This document shows, piece after piece, positions 31,854 to 32,962 of a stretch of DNA of 32,962 nucleotides. The DNA is from an uncultured Lysobacterales bacterium (lineage in GTDB: Bacteria; Pseudomonadota; Gammaproteobacteria; Xanthomonadales; SZUA-36). The notes beneath the pieces were generated by a model. That model worked only from the letters and a program-made list of their open reading frames with translations. It was not told where the DNA came from and did not search any database. Made by a program: the position numbers and the translations under genes. The stretch covers positions 1 through 32,962 of the forward strand of contig CALBDB010000158.1 in the NCBI GenBank assembly GCA_937927755.1. Reading direction: 5' to 3'. Each line of letters opens with the position of its first letter. Positions within the stretch are counted from its first letter, which is position 1.

Positions 31854-32962
31854 AGATTCATATTCTGGGTGCCTGCGGCACATTCATGGGTGGTGTGGCC
31901 ATCCTGGCACGGCGTGCCGGCCACGAGGTGTCCGGTGCCGACCAGCATACCTACCCTCCAATGAGCACTCTGCTCGAGGGTGAAGGCATCGTCCTGCACG
32001 AGGGCTACAGCGAAGAGCCCATGCACGACAAGCCTGACCTGGTCATCATTGGAAATGCGCTTAGCAGGGGTAACCCTGCTGTCGAGTATGTTCTTAACCA
32101 GGGGCTTAAATACACTTCCGGTCCACGCTGGCTGGGGGAAAACTACCTGCGCGACCGCGATGTCATTGCAGTGGCCGGCACACACGGAAAAACGACCTCT
32201 TCCAGCATGATTGCCTGGATACTGGAGTACGCCGGCATGAATCCCGGTTTCCTGATCGGCGGGGTTCCACTTAACTTCAATGTATCGGCCCGGGAAGGGT
32301 CCGGTTATTTCGTGGTTGAAGCAGACGAATACGACACGGCGTTTTTTGACAAACGCTCAAAATTTGTCCACTACCGCCCGAAAGTCGCCACGCTGAACAA
32401 TCTTGAATATGATCATGCCGATATCTTTCCGAATCTCGCGGCCATTGAGACCCAGTTCCACCATCTGATCCGGACGATACCCGGAAATGGCATTATAATC
32501 AGTAATGGTGAAGACCACGCTCTCGAGAATGTCCTGGCCAGGGGCTGCTGGAGCAACCTGCAACGTTTTTCCTTTGACGGCAAGCATGAATGGCATGTTG
32601 AAATGATCACCGCCGATGGCAGTGAACTGCGTTTCAGTCACAAGCAACAGGAAGCAGGCGCACTGAAATGGGATTATTGTGGCCGCCACAATGCGATGAA
32701 CGCCTGTACGGCCGTTGCGACTGCCGCGTCCATCGGTGTGCCGGCGACGACCGCCATTGAGGCGCTGGCGTCATTCCAGGGTGTAAAGCGTCGCCTTGAA
32801 GTTATTGCCCACCAGAACGATATCCATGTCTACGATGATTTCGCCCATCATCCAACAGCCATCAGGCTTACCCTCGAAGGTCTGCGGCGAAAAGTCGGCA
32901 ATGCACGAATTCTTGTTGGGCTCGAACCACGCAGCAATACCATGCGCGCCGGTGTTCATGCG
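31850..32962 (+). CDS. mpl: UDP-N-acetylmuramate:L-Ala-gamma-D-Glu-meso-DAP ligase (partial)
   Basis: Murein peptide ligase, 371 codons to the right edge; the family norm is about 450, so roughly 80 residues lie outside. It rejoins recycled cell-wall tripeptide to UDP-MurNAc. It begins MKIHILGACGTFMGG, the UDP-binding start of the Mur ligases, then P-loop GTHGKTT (110-116), EADEYDTAFFD, YDHADIF and a central YDDFAHHPTAI. The AFFD variant after EADEYDT is characteristic of Mpl rather than MurC. Start overlaps the preceding membrane protein stop. Confidence 0.95.
   Translation, partial: MKIHILGACGTFMGGVAILARRAGHEVSGADQHTYPPMSTLLEGEGIVLHEGYSEEPMHDKPDLVIIGNALSRGNPAVEYVLNQGLKYTSGPRWLGENYLRDRDVIAVAGTHGKTTSSSMIAWILEYAGMNPGFLIGGVPLNFNVSAREGSGYFVVEADEYDTAFFDKRSKFVHYRPKVATLNNLEYDHADIFPNLAAIETQFHHLIRTIPGNGIIISNGEDHALENVLARGCWSNLQRFSFDGKHEWHVEMITADGSELRFSHKQQEAGALKWDYCGRHNAMNACTAVATAASIGVPATTAIEALASFQGVKRRLEVIAHQNDIHVYDDFAHHPTAIRLTLEGLRRKVGNARILVGLEPRSNTMRAGVHA

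Overview
The window looks like chromosomal DNA from a gammaproteobacterium, probably an environmental lineage near the Xanthomonadales/Chromatiales. I infer this from protein families and gene order (dut-algC, radC-rpmB-rpmG...mutM, dsbD-aroQ-accB-accC-prmA, pfp/adk/mpl), not from a database search. Most of it is housekeeping sequence with tight operons and several 1-4 base stop/start overlaps. I found no tRNA, rRNA, CRISPR array, prophage or transposase. Both ends cut genes: algC at the left and mpl at the right.

Layout. 1-980 (minus): dut and the start of a membrane-anchored AlgC-type phosphohexomutase. 1191-2410 (plus): radC, then the ribosomal protein operon rpmB-rpmG with its own promoter, closed by a bidirectional terminator. 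2460-4481 (minus): a solitary hydantoinase A/5-oxoprolinase-like gene. 4499-5311 (plus): mutM, followed by about 390 bases without a convincing gene that resemble a structured intergenic repeat. 5705-12075 (minus): a cyanophycin gene set (cphB, cphA and a CphA-like Mur ligase without the ATP-grasp domain), then tdk and a small membrane protein. 12243-12791 (plus): ppa. 12808-20047 (minus): dsbD-tlpA-aroQ-accB-accC-prmA and a lipid A acyltransferase-like gene. 20238-25023 (plus): a TetR regulator with an RND efflux adaptor and pump. 25060-26982 (plus): a Gram-negative sortase and an unrecognised membrane protein with a C-terminal helix-hairpin-helix-like segment. 27060-30624 (minus): proton-pumping pyrophosphatase hppA and PPi-dependent phosphofructokinase pfp. 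30717-32962 (plus): adk, a small membrane protein and mpl.

How they work together. (1) CphA polymerises Asp and Arg into cyanophycin and CphB degrades it. The third gene is a clear relative of the CphA Mur-ligase domain, 9 bases downstream, and is the best candidate here for something little described. (2) Soluble pyrophosphatase, membrane pyrophosphatase and PPi-PFK all act on pyrophosphate, suggesting that PPi is used as an energy currency. (3) DsbD with two N-terminal periplasmic domains and a TlpA-like thioredoxin form a periplasmic thiol-reduction pair. (4) The TetR gene has a consensus-like promoter directly abutting a near-perfect palindrome, so autoregulation of the efflux operon is likely.

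Functional calls rest on recognised motifs read from the translations. Promoters and repeats were judged by eye.
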